Shown here: positions 8,969 to 18,226 of the stretch, piece after piece
Layout of the letters: every line of letters starts with the position of its first letter
Position numbering within the stretch: position 1 is the stretch's first letter
Assembly (NCBI GenBank): GCA_046351325.1
Contig: JAXLYR010000001.1
Span: 1,302,001 to 1,366,000, forward strand
Direction: 5' to 3'
Source: Xiheicaenibacterium sp046351325
GTDB lineage: Bacteria; Myxococcota_A; Polyangia; Polyangiales; Polyangiaceae
DNA length: 64,000 nt
Program-made: the position numbers and the translations under genes
The notes under the pieces: generated by a model
What the model was told of the DNA's origin: nothing
Seen by the model: the letters and a program-made list of their open reading frames with translations, nothing else
Database searches by the model: none

Positions 8969-10423
8969 GTGACCTATCTACGTGCTTTCTCTTGGTCCGT
9001 CGTCGCGAGCGCTATTGCCCTTTCGGCGGCCTGTGGTGATGACACCTCCTCGGGTGGGGCCGGCGGCTCGACTGGCGGCACCGGCGCCGGGACGAACAAC
9101 GGCGGAGCGACCAACACAGGCGGCTCGAACAACGGTGGCTCGACGAACAACGGCGGTTCGGGCGGTGGCGCGCCCGCGCCGACTGCCACCTGCCCCGCTT
9201 CGGATTTGCCTGCTCCGCCGACCGACTGCAGCGCAGGCGACGTGCTCTGCGTCGGTCCTGGTGCGGAGTTCACGACGATCCAAGACGCGGCCGACGCCTC
9301 CAAACCGGGAGATACCGTGCTCGTCGCGGCCGGCAGTTATGCCGGATTCCAGATCGACGTGTCGGGGACTGCGGATCAGCCGATCACGTTCGCCGCGTCG
9401 GGGGCGGTCACCATCGACTCCCCCGCTCCGACGGGAGACGGGATTCGCATCGAGAACTCGAGCCACGTCCGCGTCATCGGCTTTGCGATCCACGACACGC
9501 CCGAGCGCTGCATCGCGGCCCGCGGCGCGACGCCCGATACGCCGATGACCGACGTATGGGTCGTAAGCAACACCTGTGATCGCGCCGGGGTCGAGGGCTT
9601 CTATCTTTCGGAGCTCGAGTCTTCACACGTCGAGCTCAACGTCATTCGCGACTCCGGTCAGTCGGGGAGCACGCGCAGCCATGGGATTTACCTGGCGAAC
9701 GCGGGCAGCGACAACACGACGATATGCGGCAACCTCATCGCAGGGTCGGCCCCCGACGAGTCGAACGGGATCCACTTCAATGGGGATTTGAGCGTCGGCG
9801 GAGACGGCGTCATATCGGGTCTCATCGTCGCGTCCAACGTGGTCACCGGCCACGCGCAGAACGGCTTCAACTTGGACGGCGTTCAAGATTCGACCTTCGT
9901 GAACAACGTCGTTTATGGCAATGTCCGCAACGCGCTACGGGCTTATGCGATCGACGCCGCCGAGGGCCCGCGGAACTTGGTGGTCGTCGGCAATACGCTC
10001 CTCACGGGGACCTCGGGCTGGCCCCTCCGCTTCACCGAGGATCTCGGCGGGCACGTCGTGTTCGACAATATCCTCCTCACGGAGGGCGCCGACCTCGGCA
10101 GCATCTCGCTCGAGCCGAGCCCGGCCTTCGCGAGCTCGCACAACGTCGTCGTCGACCGATTCACCAACGACGATGAGTCGAGCATCATCTCGCTCGCAGA
10201 GTGGCAGGCGCTCGGCTACGACGACGGCTCGATTGTGTCGAGCCCCGCGGCGCTCTTCACCTCACCGGGGACTGGCGACTTTACGCTCCTGTCGAGCGCT
10301 CCCGCGATCGACGCCGGCGTCGCTTCTTTCCAGTCCATCGCAGCCCCCAACGCCGATATTGCGGGGACGCCGCGACCGTCGGGGGCTGGCTTCGATATTG
10401 GGGCTTACGAGCGCGCCCAATAG
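8969..10423 (+). CDS. Right-handed parallel beta-helix lipoprotein
   Basis: The start is taken as the GTG at 8969 because GAGGGG lies 7 bases upstream and the product then begins with a lipoprotein signal (IALSAACGDDT). A long Gly/Thr/Asn linker follows (about residues 28-65). The rest of the 484 residues is a beta-helix of the NosD/Hvp type: GPGAEFTTIQDAADA opens it, then rungs such as NSSHVRVIGFAIHDTPER and NNVVYGNVRNALRA. The closing SSAPAIDAG with GFDIGAYE is typical of this family. It is probably a surface-anchored carbohydrate-binding or structural protein. It is likely co-transcribed with the preceding beta-helix gene. Confidence 0.82.
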   Translation: MTYLRAFSWSVVASAIALSAACGDDTSSGGAGGSTGGTGAGTNNGGATNTGGSNNGGSTNNGGSGGGAPAPTATCPASDLPAPPTDCSAGDVLCVGPGAEFTTIQDAADASKPGDTVLVAAGSYAGFQIDVSGTADQPITFAASGAVTIDSPAPTGDGIRIENSSHVRVIGFAIHDTPERCIAARGATPDTPMTDVWVVSNTCDRAGVEGFYLSELESSHVELNVIRDSGQSGSTRSHGIYLANAGSDNTTICGNLIAGSAPDESNGIHFNGDLSVGGDGVISGLIVASNVVTGHAQNGFNLDGVQDSTFVNNVVYGNVRNALRAYAIDAAEGPRNLVVVGNTLLTGTSGWPLRFTEDLGGHVVFDNILLTEGADLGSISLEPSPAFASSHNVVVDRFTNDDESSIISLAEWQALGYDDGSIVSSPAALFTSPGTGDFTLLSSAPAIDAGVASFQSIAAPNADIAGTPRPSGAGFDIGAYERAQ

Positions 10424-10425
10424 GC

Positions 10426-11274
10426 TCAGAACGCGACCCCCAGGCCGCGCGGGCTCGCATAAAAGCGGAGGTCTCCGGCCTTGGTCGTTGGCTCCTCGGT
10501 CGCTGCGAGCGCCGTGAGGATGACCGCGACCACGACGCCGACGCCACCCACGACGAAGCCCGCCGTCGAGGCGTGCGCGGCCGCGTACATGTCGTCGATG
10601 TCGCCGCGCTGGCCGGGAGCGCACGTCGTCGGCGTGGGGCAATCGAGGTTGCCTTGCCGATCGAGCGCGATCGCGCCACCGACTGCGCCGGTGATGAGCC
10701 CCGCGCCCCCGAGAGCCCAGCTGACCGCGGCGCCAATCCAGAGGCCGCTCGGACCCGATTGAGGGCCCGTGACAGGCGGCGCTCCGCCCTTCGTCGGGAG
10801 CGTGAGCTCGACGATGCGGTTGCGCTCACCCACGCGGATGACGACCTCGAGGTCGCGCGCGATCGTCGCGTCGTCCGAGGCCTCGACGCGCAGCTTGTGG
10901 GGCCCCGGATCGAGGGCGATGGGGGTGCCACCGAGCGCGTTCTCGAGCGGGGTGCCGTCGAGCAGCACACTTGCCGCGAGCACGTCGTGACCCGCGCTGT
11001 CGCGCACCGCGAGGACCACGGTCGGCGTCTCGGCCTCGAGCTCGGCGACCCACTTCACGCAGGGGCCGGAGATGACCTCGGGGCACGAGCTCGACGAGCA
11101 CACCCGCGCCTCGCGTCGAGCGTCGACGAGCTTCGCCGCGGCGCGGAGCTCCTGCGCTTTCTCGAACGAGGCCGCGCAGGCCTCCGCGTCGGGAGCTTGC
11201 GCGCGGCTCGGCGCGGCGCTGAGGAGGAGCGCGCTCGTCGCGACGACGCGAGCCGCGAAACGTCGAGTCGTCAT
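10426..11274 (-). CDS. PEGA-like periplasmic/membrane protein
   Basis: The 282-residue product has a signal peptide (LLLSAAPSRAQA), a helical segment with cysteines (EACAASFEKAQELR, ARVCSSSSCPEV), then a PEGA-like beta-sandwich (ASVLLDGTPLENALGG and ALDPGPHKLRVEA). Two hydrophobic helices follow near the C-terminus (LWIGAAVSWALGGAGLITG and STAGFVVGGVGVVVAVILTA). This layout is common in myxobacterial envelope proteins encoded beside signalling genes. Its start codon overlaps the stop of the FHA-sigma54 activator by one base, so both are translated from one message and probably act together. Confidence 0.78.
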   Translation of the reverse strand: MTTRRFAARVVATSALLLSAAPSRAQAPDAEACAASFEKAQELRAAAKLVDARREARVCSSSSCPEVISGPCVKWVAELEAETPTVVLAVRDSAGHDVLAASVLLDGTPLENALGGTPIALDPGPHKLRVEASDDATIARDLEVVIRVGERNRIVELTLPTKGGAPPVTGPQSGPSGLWIGAAVSWALGGAGLITGAVGGAIALDRQGNLDCPTPTTCAPGQRGDIDDMYAAAHASTAGFVVGGVGVVVAVILTALAATEEPTTKAGDLRFYASPRGLGVAF

Positions 11275-12629
11275 CAGGCGTCGTCCTCGTCGGTCGAGGC
11301 GCCCTCGCGCAGCCCGAGATCGATCATGCGGCGCTGCACGAAGCGACGGCTGATCCCAGCCTTTTCAGCGGCGCGCGTGATGTTGCCGCCCTCTCGGTCG
11401 AGGAGCGCCTTGAGGTAGGTCCGCTCGAACTCTTCGAGCATCAAGGCCTGCGCCTCTTTGAAGGGCAGATCGAGTCGCACCCAAGGTTTGTCCGCGGGCG
11501 ACTCCACCGCAGAGCTCGGCGGAGCGGGCGACGCGCCCATCTGCGCGAGCGAGACGCGTCGCTCGAGGTAGTTCCTGAGCTCGCGGACGTTGCCGGCCCA
11601 CGATCGCGTGAGCAGCGTCGAGACGAGGTCCGGCGTTACGCGCTCGGTCCCACCCGAAAGCCGATCGAGGAAGTGCTGCGCGAGCATGGGAATGTCCTCA
11701 CGACGGGCGCGGAGCGGCGGCAAGACCGCGGTCACCACGGCGAGCCTGAAATAGAGGTCTTCGCGGAACGTGCCCTCGTTCGCCGCGGCCGCGAGGGGTC
11801 GATGGGTAGCCGCAACGACGCGCACGTCGACGCGCTTCTCCCGATTGGATCCGACGCGACGGACCTCACGCGTCTCGAGGACGCGCAGGAGCTTGCGCTG
11901 CGCCGTGAGCGGGAGCTCACCCACCTCGTCGAAGAAGAGCGTGCCGCCATCGGCCTCCTCGAACGCGCCGACGCGGTCGGAGATCGCCCCGGTGAAGGCG
12001 CCGCGCACGTGGCCGAAGAGCTCGCTCTCGACCAGGTGATCGGGGATCGCGCCGCAGTCGATCGCGAGGAAGCGCTTGTCGCGCCGACTCGATCGCTCGT
12101 GGATCGCGCGGGCCACGAGCTCTTTGCCCGTGCCGGTCTCGCCCTGGATCAGCACCGTCGACTGCGTCGGCGCGACGCGCTCGATGATCGCGTAGACGTG
12201 GCGCATCGCTGGGCTCGCGCCCACGAGCTCGCCGAGCCGCTGATAGGGCGCGAGCTCGATCTCGACAGGCTCACTGGTGAGCTCCACGCGGAGCGTAGTC
12301 GCGCCGATGCGCACGAGGTTCCCCGGCGCGAGGTACGCATCGCGGACGCGGATCGCGTCGACGAATGTGCCGTTCGTGCTGCCCTGATCACGCACGCGCA
12401 CGGTGCTCCCGTCGGGCGCGATCATCACGTGGACGCGCGACACCGTCGGATCGGAGAGGCGAAAGTCGTTGCCCTCCGCGGTGCCGATGCGAAGCCCATT
12501 GCCGGTGACGCGAACGCTCTGACCGCGATCGGGCCCGTCCACGACGACGAGCAAGAGGCCCGGCGCGGAGAGGCGCTCGACGGAGGGCGCCTGGTAGCGC
12601 GTCGTGCGGTCGTCTCGAGGAGCGGTCAC
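11274..12629 (-). CDS. FHA-domain sigma54-dependent transcriptional activator
   Basis: The 451-residue product reads FHA (about residues 45-95: LRIGTAEGND, SRVHVMI, GSTNGTF), AAA+ sigma54-interaction domain (about 135-360) and a Fis-type helix-turn-helix at the C-terminus (GNITRAAEKAGISRRFVQRR). Walker A is GETGTGKE at 163-170, the sigma54-contacting loop GAFTGA is at 210-215, and Walker B is LFFDEVG at 231-237. The FHA domain reads phospho-Thr, so this activator is probably controlled by a Ser/Thr kinase, as in other myxobacterial FHA activators. It is translationally coupled to the PEGA-like gene. Confidence 0.93.
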   Translation of the reverse strand: MTAPRDDRTTRYQAPSVERLSAPGLLLVVVDGPDRGQSVRVTGNGLRIGTAEGNDFRLSDPTVSRVHVMIAPDGSTVRVRDQGSTNGTFVDAIRVRDAYLAPGNLVRIGATTLRVELTSEPVEIELAPYQRLGELVGASPAMRHVYAIIERVAPTQSTVLIQGETGTGKELVARAIHERSSRRDKRFLAIDCGAIPDHLVESELFGHVRGAFTGAISDRVGAFEEADGGTLFFDEVGELPLTAQRKLLRVLETREVRRVGSNREKRVDVRVVAATHRPLAAAANEGTFREDLYFRLAVVTAVLPPLRARREDIPMLAQHFLDRLSGGTERVTPDLVSTLLTRSWAGNVRELRNYLERRVSLAQMGASPAPPSSAVESPADKPWVRLDLPFKEAQALMLEEFERTYLKALLDREGGNITRAAEKAGISRRFVQRRMIDLGLREGASTDEDDA

Positions 12630-12641
12630 GCTTTGGATCTC

Positions 12642-13793
12642 CTAGCGAAGAGCGACCATTTTCCGCAACCGTTCCGTTGCGCGGGCACGCACGAGCCCAG
12701 CGACGAGGCGGGCGCGCGCTCGCTCGGCGCGCCAGCGCAGCCCGAGCGGACGGGGCTCCGGGAGCGACAGCCAGAGCCGCAGGAGGTGCCGCTGCCGCGT
12801 CGGTTCACCGTCTGCGCGGGCATCTTCGTAGCCCGTGCGACCGTGCACGACCGTGTGATTCGAAACGAGCTGGATGTCCCCTGGTTCGAGGTCCATCTCG
12901 AGCGCGAAGCCAGGCTCGTTCATGATTTCATCGTAGAGCTCGAGAACCTCGCGCCCACGTGGATCGATCGGGCGCGCACCCGTCACGCGCTCGACCGAGC
13001 GGAAATACCCTGCGTGCCAGAAGGTACGGAGCTCTCCAGCGGCGTGGGCGCACGGGATGACCGGGAAATACGGGACGCCGCCCTCGCCCTTCGTGTCGAG
13101 CAAGAACGGCTCGTAGAGCCGCGACGCGAGGTCCGGCCGCCGCGCGAGGAGCTCGTTGTAAGCAGCGACCGAGCTCGCGATGCGGCTCCTGCCGCCAGTC
13201 GCGGCGGTCTCGAGACACAAGAGGCCAACGACGTCCGCGAGGTCGCAGTGGAAGTCGATCGCGTGTCGCGTGCGGTATTGGCGGACTCCCTCCGCGGGGT
13301 CGAGTCGCGGCGCCCGATTCAATTTGGGGGGCAAACGATCTGCGGCCTCATCGCGAACGTGACCGAGCAGATCGCCCGCAGGGTTCTGCGCGCCCGGCAC
13401 GCCGAGGTGCAAGCCGAAGCACCAAAAGAAGAGCTCGGAGCCCGCTTGCCCGAGCCGCGCGATCGGCGCGCCGCGAAGCACGAGAAAGCCTCGACCATGA
13501 CGGAGCTCGCGACGCCAAGCCGCGAAGCGCGGCGCCCAACCAGGGAGCAGAAAATCATCCCGCCCGAGCGATCCGGTGCTGCGCCCGAGCGAGCGCGCCC
13601 GCTCCACGGCGCGCACGATGTCGTCCGCGTCCCGCGCGCTCAAGACCTCGGTGAACGCGGACGCATCGGAAAAATCGGAGCCGCGAAATGCGCTCGCGCC
13701 GCCGACGGGGGTCGTGCGGATGCTCGCCTGCGGTCGCGCGAAGTAGTGAAGCGACTGCGCGACCTGCGATCGATAAGAGCGCTCTCGAAGCAT
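12642..13793 (-). CDS. TauD/TfdA-family Fe(II)/2-oxoglutarate dioxygenase-like protein
   Basis: The 383-residue product carries the iron-binding facial triad of the TauD superfamily: the His-x-Asp pair in AIDFHCDLADVVGLL near residues 178-180 and the distal His in NHTVVHGR near 305-312, with a downstream Arg-rich segment that could bind 2-oxoglutarate. It should hydroxylate or otherwise oxidise a small molecule with O2 and 2-oxoglutarate. The substrate cannot be told. It lies 12 bases upstream of the FHA-activator gene on the same strand and may be co-transcribed with it. Confidence 0.82.
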   Translation of the reverse strand: MLRERSYRSQVAQSLHYFARPQASIRTTPVGGASAFRGSDFSDASAFTEVLSARDADDIVRAVERARSLGRSTGSLGRDDFLLPGWAPRFAAWRRELRHGRGFLVLRGAPIARLGQAGSELFFWCFGLHLGVPGAQNPAGDLLGHVRDEAADRLPPKLNRAPRLDPAEGVRQYRTRHAIDFHCDLADVVGLLCLETAATGGRSRIASSVAAYNELLARRPDLASRLYEPFLLDTKGEGGVPYFPVIPCAHAAGELRTFWHAGYFRSVERVTGARPIDPRGREVLELYDEIMNEPGFALEMDLEPGDIQLVSNHTVVHGRTGYEDARADGEPTRQRHLLRLWLSLPEPRPLGLRWRAERARARLVAGLVRARATERLRKMVALR

Positions 13794-13864
13794 CGAGCCG
13801 AGTGGACAAACTACATGAACCGTCTCCTTCGCGCCCGCCCCGACAACAGCGCTAAGCTCGGGCT

Positions 13865-14257
13865 GTGAGCATCCGGCTGAGAACCGTCGCCGCGGCGCTC
13901 GTCGCGATTTTCGCGCTCGTGGTGGCGACGAAGGTCCGCGCGACGCGTGGGCTCGCGCCGACCTCGCGACACCTCGAGGCCTTCGTCTCGACGATGCCTG
14001 ACGACGCGCGGCTCGCGCTGTTCGAGCGTGGCGGCGACAAGCAGATCGTCTGCATCGGACCGCGCGCTCCGCTCTACACGTTCCCCTCGGGTCCGGCGGC
14101 GTACGTGTTCGACGAGACCGGCGCGCTCGTCGATTGGACCGCAGACCTCGGCGACAGCCCCGACCGCTTCACCGATCTGCAGACGGCGCGCGGCACGCCC
14201 CTCACGCGCGACGAAGCCCTCGCGCTCGTGCACCAAAACGCGAAGAACAACCCATGA
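13865..14257 (+). CDS. Hypothetical membrane-anchored protein
   Basis: The 130-residue product starts with GTG and has one N-terminal hydrophobic helix (VAAALVAIFALVVATKV), so it is anchored or exported. The rest contains GPRAPLYTFPSGPAAYVF and DETGALVDWTADLGD and resembles no family I can name. Its last bases overlap the start of the FAD oxidoreductase (ATGA overlap at 14254), which suggests a functional link. Confidence 0.65.
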   Translation: MSIRLRTVAAALVAIFALVVATKVRATRGLAPTSRHLEAFVSTMPDDARLALFERGGDKQIVCIGPRAPLYTFPSGPAAYVFDETGALVDWTADLGDSPDRFTDLQTARGTPLTRDEALALVHQNAKNNP

Positions 14258-15645
14258 AGCAGCTCACTCGCGATGTCGCCGTCGTCGGCGCGGGGACAGC
14301 GGGTGCGGCCGCTGCGCTCGCGTTCGCGCGACGCGGCGCCTCGGTCGTCGTCGTCGACAGACGCCCTGACGGCCGCACGGGCGCGCGCTGGATCGACTCG
14401 GTCCCGCTCTGGTGCTTCGAGCGCGCGGGGATCGACGCTCCGAGCGGCGACGAGCTCTTCAACGCGGAGCACGGCCGACTCGTCCTTCACCCCGCGGGCC
14501 GCGGCGCGCTCTTCAGCGTGGAGAGCAACGCCGTCGCGCACATCGACGTGCCCCGCGTCGTCGCGCGCATGCTCCGACAGGCGTACGCGCGCGGCGTGGA
14601 GCGGGTCACCGCGGGCGTCGTCGACGCTCGCTTCGACGCCGAGGTCGCGACCCTCACGCTCGACACGGGCGCTGCGATCACGAGCAAGCTCGTCATCGAT
14701 GCCTCGGGCCTGCGCGGCGCGATCCGTCGTCGATCACCTGCGCTCGCCGCTGCCTGCCCCGAGCCCGGCCCCGAGGATCTCTGCCTCGCGTCGACTTGGA
14801 CTTACGACGTTAAAGACAAAGACGCGGCGATTCGCTTCATCCGACGCTACGGCGCCGAGCCCGGTGACGTCGTCGCGCTGCCCGGCCTCGCAGGCGGGTA
14901 CTCGACGCTCACGGTGTTCACGCTCCGCTCGATGACCGAGATCTGCGTCCTCGCCGGGTCGATTCCAGCGCTCGGTTATCCGCCCGGGCCCAAGCTGCTC
15001 GCGTCGTTCGAGGCGCGAGCGGATTGGCTCGGCACCCGCAAGACTGGCGGCCAGGGCGCGATCCCGCTGCGGCGCCCCTACGCGACGCTCGGCCGCGATC
15101 GCGTCGCGCTCGTCGGCGACTCCGCTTGTCAGGTGTTTGCCTCACACGGGAGCGGCGTGGGGATGGGCGTCGTCGCGGCGGACCTGCTCGCGGCCGCGGC
15201 CTCGTCGACGCGCGATCCAGGTGGGCCGACCGCGCTCGCGACCTACGAGCGCACGTTTCACCGAGAGCTCGGTGGCCTCCTCGCCTCCGCGGACGCTTTC
15301 CGCAGGTTCTCGTCCGCGCTCCCAATCGACGACCTCGTCTCGCTCGTGCGCACCGGGATCCTCGATGGCGACATCGCGCTGCCCGCGATGGAGCAGCGCC
15401 GCACGCGGCTCGACCTCGCGCAGCTGCGTCGCACGGCAGGGCGCGCGGTGCGTGCGCCGCGGCTCTCCTCGCGCTTCGCCGCGCCGGCGCTCCGCACGCT
15501 GGCGCTCGGCGCGCTCTGCGATTGGATGGCGCCCCCCGCGACGCCACGCGCGCGGCAAGCGTGGGAGTCGCTCATCGAGACCTTGATAGGACCTCGACCG
15601 AGCGCTGTCTCACCGACGCTCGTCGAGCTCCCGCACTTCGGCTGA
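14254..15645 (+). CDS. FAD-dependent oxidoreductase (PHBH/geranylgeranyl-reductase/halogenase superfamily)
   Basis: The 463-residue product starts at an ATG overlapping the upstream stop. It has an N-terminal dinucleotide motif (VAVVGAGTAGAAAALAFARR), a central active-site region, and the second FAD motif LVGDSACQVFASHGSGVGMG, where the Gly-Asp binds the ribityl chain. The fold is that of group A flavin monooxygenases and tryptophan halogenases. I see no WxWxIP halogenase signature, so halogenation is not supported. It probably oxidises or reduces a hydrophobic substrate. The small membrane protein upstream is translationally coupled to it. Confidence 0.82.
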   Translation: MKQLTRDVAVVGAGTAGAAAALAFARRGASVVVVDRRPDGRTGARWIDSVPLWCFERAGIDAPSGDELFNAEHGRLVLHPAGRGALFSVESNAVAHIDVPRVVARMLRQAYARGVERVTAGVVDARFDAEVATLTLDTGAAITSKLVIDASGLRGAIRRRSPALAAACPEPGPEDLCLASTWTYDVKDKDAAIRFIRRYGAEPGDVVALPGLAGGYSTLTVFTLRSMTEICVLAGSIPALGYPPGPKLLASFEARADWLGTRKTGGQGAIPLRRPYATLGRDRVALVGDSACQVFASHGSGVGMGVVAADLLAAAASSTRDPGGPTALATYERTFHRELGGLLASADAFRRFSSALPIDDLVSLVRTGILDGDIALPAMEQRRTRLDLAQLRRTAGRAVRAPRLSSRFAAPALRTLALGALCDWMAPPATPRARQAWESLIETLIGPRPSAVSPTLVELPHFG

Positions 15646-15673
15646 TTTCGGAAACTCACACGTATCAAGAGCG

Positions 15674-16816
15674 ATGAACCTCGGCCCCCTGCCAGTCCTT
15701 CTCCTGACTGCTTGTGTCGTGGGGGCCGGCTGCACCACACACGACGCTCCCGCGTCGACGCCGACGCCAACGACGACGACCTCCGCCTCCGCGGTGGGCA
15801 GCGCCGATTCACCGCCCACGCCTCCCGCGCCGTTCATGCTCGTCTCGACGGGGGAGCGCTGCCCGCGAGTCGAGGACCTCGGCGATCGCACCCTCGTCCT
15901 CGTCCGGGACGACACGCCGACGCTCTTCACTCCCAATCAAGAGCTCGCGATCGAAGCCACCGAGGGCCTCCCTTCCCCACGCGGCTACGCGGCGCTCTTC
16001 ACGCTCCACCCGGTGATCCTCGAGGTCGAGCGCCAGCTCGCACCCGGCACAGCCCTCTCGAAGCCAGACTCGCAATACGTCGAGGGCTATTACCGACTCG
16101 ACGGCACGCGTTGGGTTCGCTTGGGTGGGGCCTTCACCTTCGGCGAATACCCCACTCCAATCTCGCTGGCGACTGGCTCACTCGTCGCGACGCTCGCGTA
16201 CGACGAGAAGCACTCGAGCGGCTATGACGTGCCCGCCGGCAACACCTCGACAGCCGTGTTCGTCGGGCTCGACGGAGCGCTGCGCGCGGTCTCTTCCTGG
16301 CCGAACGTCCTCTACAAAGGTGCGGTCGGGAGCGACGACGGCGCTTGGTTCATCACGATTCGACCTGGGATGGGCGGCTATTATCTCATGCGAATGAGGC
16401 CCGAGGGCGCGCCCGAGTTCTTCGCGATCCCAGGGACGAAGAGCTATCGCGGTGACGAGCTGCTCAGCTGGCACGCGGAGTTCGGCGACTCACCTATTGA
16501 AGGCTCGACAGTCAATGTCCTGGTCGACGACGCGCCCGTTCGCTTGCACACCGACAAAGGCAAGTGGGAGACAGTCGCTCCCACCCCGGACAAGGCTTAC
16601 ATCCCTGTCACTATCAACGCCAAGGGGGCCGCCTTCACCGCTGTGGCAGGCGCCATTCGGCGAGTGCAAGCTGGACAGTCCGACACGATCTTGCTCCCCG
16701 ACGCGACCCCGAAGAGTCCCATCTTCTCGACCGCAAAAGGCGAGGAGCTATGGGTGGAGACCACGCCCGCGGCCGGGGGATGTGCACTCCACCGGTTGCG
16801 GCCCTCCACCCACTGA
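15674..16816 (+). CDS. Hypothetical lipoprotein
   Basis: The 380-residue product has a lipoprotein signal (LTACVVGAGCTTHDA) and a Thr/Ser/Pro-rich linker. The mature part contains irregular beta-rich segments (ALFTLHPVILEVERQL, GYYRLDGTRWVRLGG, DDGAWFITIRPGMGGYYLM), compatible with a beta-propeller-like fold, but no catalytic motif is evident. The function is not recognised. The next gene is also a lipoprotein on the same strand, 55 bases away, after a short T-rich stretch. Confidence 0.7.
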   Translation: MNLGPLPVLLLTACVVGAGCTTHDAPASTPTPTTTTSASAVGSADSPPTPPAPFMLVSTGERCPRVEDLGDRTLVLVRDDTPTLFTPNQELAIEATEGLPSPRGYAALFTLHPVILEVERQLAPGTALSKPDSQYVEGYYRLDGTRWVRLGGAFTFGEYPTPISLATGSLVATLAYDEKHSSGYDVPAGNTSTAVFVGLDGALRAVSSWPNVLYKGAVGSDDGAWFITIRPGMGGYYLMRMRPEGAPEFFAIPGTKSYRGDELLSWHAEFGDSPIEGSTVNVLVDDAPVRLHTDKGKWETVAPTPDKAYIPVTINAKGAAFTAVAGAIRRVQAGQSDTILLPDATPKSPIFSTAKGEELWVETTPAAGGCALHRLRPSTH

Positions 16817-16871
16817 AGCGCGGCTGTTTTTCATTCATTTCTAGACCTGGCGGCCGCTCTATCATGCGCGG

Positions 16872-18194
16872 ATGCCCTCGCTTTGGACTTTCACTTCCAT
16901 TCGGCAGCTCGCGTTCGCGCTCTCGACGTTCACGGCGCTCGGCTGCGGCGACGACACGACCAACACGGGGGGCGCTGGCGGGGCAGGCGGGGCCCACGGC
17001 GGGTCGGGTGGTTCGGGCGCTGGCTTCGTCCAGGGAGGCAGCGGCGGGATTGGTGGGTTCGGCGCCTGCACCGAGTTCGTCGCGGACGCGCAGCAGGCGC
17101 CGGCGGCGCTCCTCATCGTGCTCGATCGCACCGCCAGCATGGGGACGGAGGGCAAATGGGACGCTGCCCAAACCGCCATTCTGGGCGCCGTCGACAAAGA
17201 CGTCTTCGACACGATGTCGCTCGGGTTGCTCACGTTCCCCGAGCCCGCGAGCGTCCCCGGCCCAGACTGCATATTCAACTATCCGATTTACTGCGATGTA
17301 ACCACTTCACCGCAAGTAACTGTCTCCGCGGCGGGGACGGACAAGTCCGACGCCGCGACCGGGGTTCGCCGGCAGATCGCCGACTATCTATCAGCCTCTA
17401 CACCACAGAACGACGACAGCGCGGACTCGTCTCCCATCTACCCGGCGCTCAATGCAGCTTACAGCGCCTTGAGGGCCGTGCCCGACGTCGACAGGCGCGC
17501 GGTGCTCCTCGTCACCGACGGAGGCGGCAGCTGCGCCTCCGTCGCCAATCCCAGTCGCCCCGCTTATATGGATAGCAATGGGTGCTTCGATTGGGACGAG
17601 CCGCCCTATATGGCAGCGCTCATCGGGGACGCGCGCAACGATCCGACAGCGCCGGTCGAGACCTTCATCGTCGGCGTGCCCGGGTCGGCCAGCCACGGCG
17701 ATACGGTAGGCGGCTATTCGACGCCGCCCTACTCGATGCTGCTCGCGCTGAGCACCTACGCGGTCGCGGGCTCGCCCGACACTGTCGATCCCTCGTGCGA
17801 CAAGAACGCAGTCTTCGACCTCGCGGGCGCCGACCCGACCACGCCCTGCCATTTCGATCTGTCGAACAGCGCGACCTTCAACGCGACTATCCTCGAGGAC
17901 GCGATCGCGACGCTCCGGCGAAAGGCCCTCGGCTGCACGTACGACCTCCCCGCCCCGCCCCCAGGGCAAACGGTCGACCCGAACAAGGTCAATGTGCTGC
18001 TCACCGTCGACGGCGCCGCCGAGCTCCTCGTCCCGCGCCGCAGCGACGCAGCGGACGCGTGCACGGGCACGCCGTGTTGGGATTATGACGCTTCGGATCG
18101 CGTCGAGCTCATCGGGGCTGCTTGCAGCGCTGTCAGCGAAGCGAGCTCGGCGCGCGTCGAGATCGACGTCGGCTGCGCAACCAAGCTCAAATAG
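16872..18194 (+). CDS. von Willebrand factor A domain lipoprotein
   Basis: The 440-residue product has a lipoprotein signal (FTALGCGDDT), a GGAGGAGGAHGGSGG linker and a vWA domain from about residue 75. The metal-ion-dependent adhesion site is LIVLDRTASMGTEGKWDAAQ, a DxTxS variant of the DxSxS motif, and the second Asp lies in VLLVTDGGG. Several cysteines flank the domain. Such proteins are abundant in myxobacteria and are thought to mediate protein or surface contacts with Mg2+. The ligand is unknown. Confidence 0.83.
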   Translation: MPSLWTFTSIRQLAFALSTFTALGCGDDTTNTGGAGGAGGAHGGSGGSGAGFVQGGSGGIGGFGACTEFVADAQQAPAALLIVLDRTASMGTEGKWDAAQTAILGAVDKDVFDTMSLGLLTFPEPASVPGPDCIFNYPIYCDVTTSPQVTVSAAGTDKSDAATGVRRQIADYLSASTPQNDDSADSSPIYPALNAAYSALRAVPDVDRRAVLLVTDGGGSCASVANPSRPAYMDSNGCFDWDEPPYMAALIGDARNDPTAPVETFIVGVPGSASHGDTVGGYSTPPYSMLLALSTYAVAGSPDTVDPSCDKNAVFDLAGADPTTPCHFDLSNSATFNATILEDAIATLRRKALGCTYDLPAPPPGQTVDPNKVNVLLTVDGAAELLVPRRSDAADACTGTPCWDYDASDRVELIGAACSAVSEASSARVEIDVGCATKLK

Positions 18195-18226
18195 CCAACC
18201 CCGCACCAGCCCGAGGCACACAGCCT

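Noticed and set aside
11673..13868. Plus-strand 731-codon frame opposite the FHA activator and dioxygenase genes
   Set aside because: Spans two well-supported minus-strand genes and has no recognisable domain.
14254..15645. Tryptophan halogenase
   Set aside because: The FAD motifs fit the superfamily, but the WxWxIP signature is missing.
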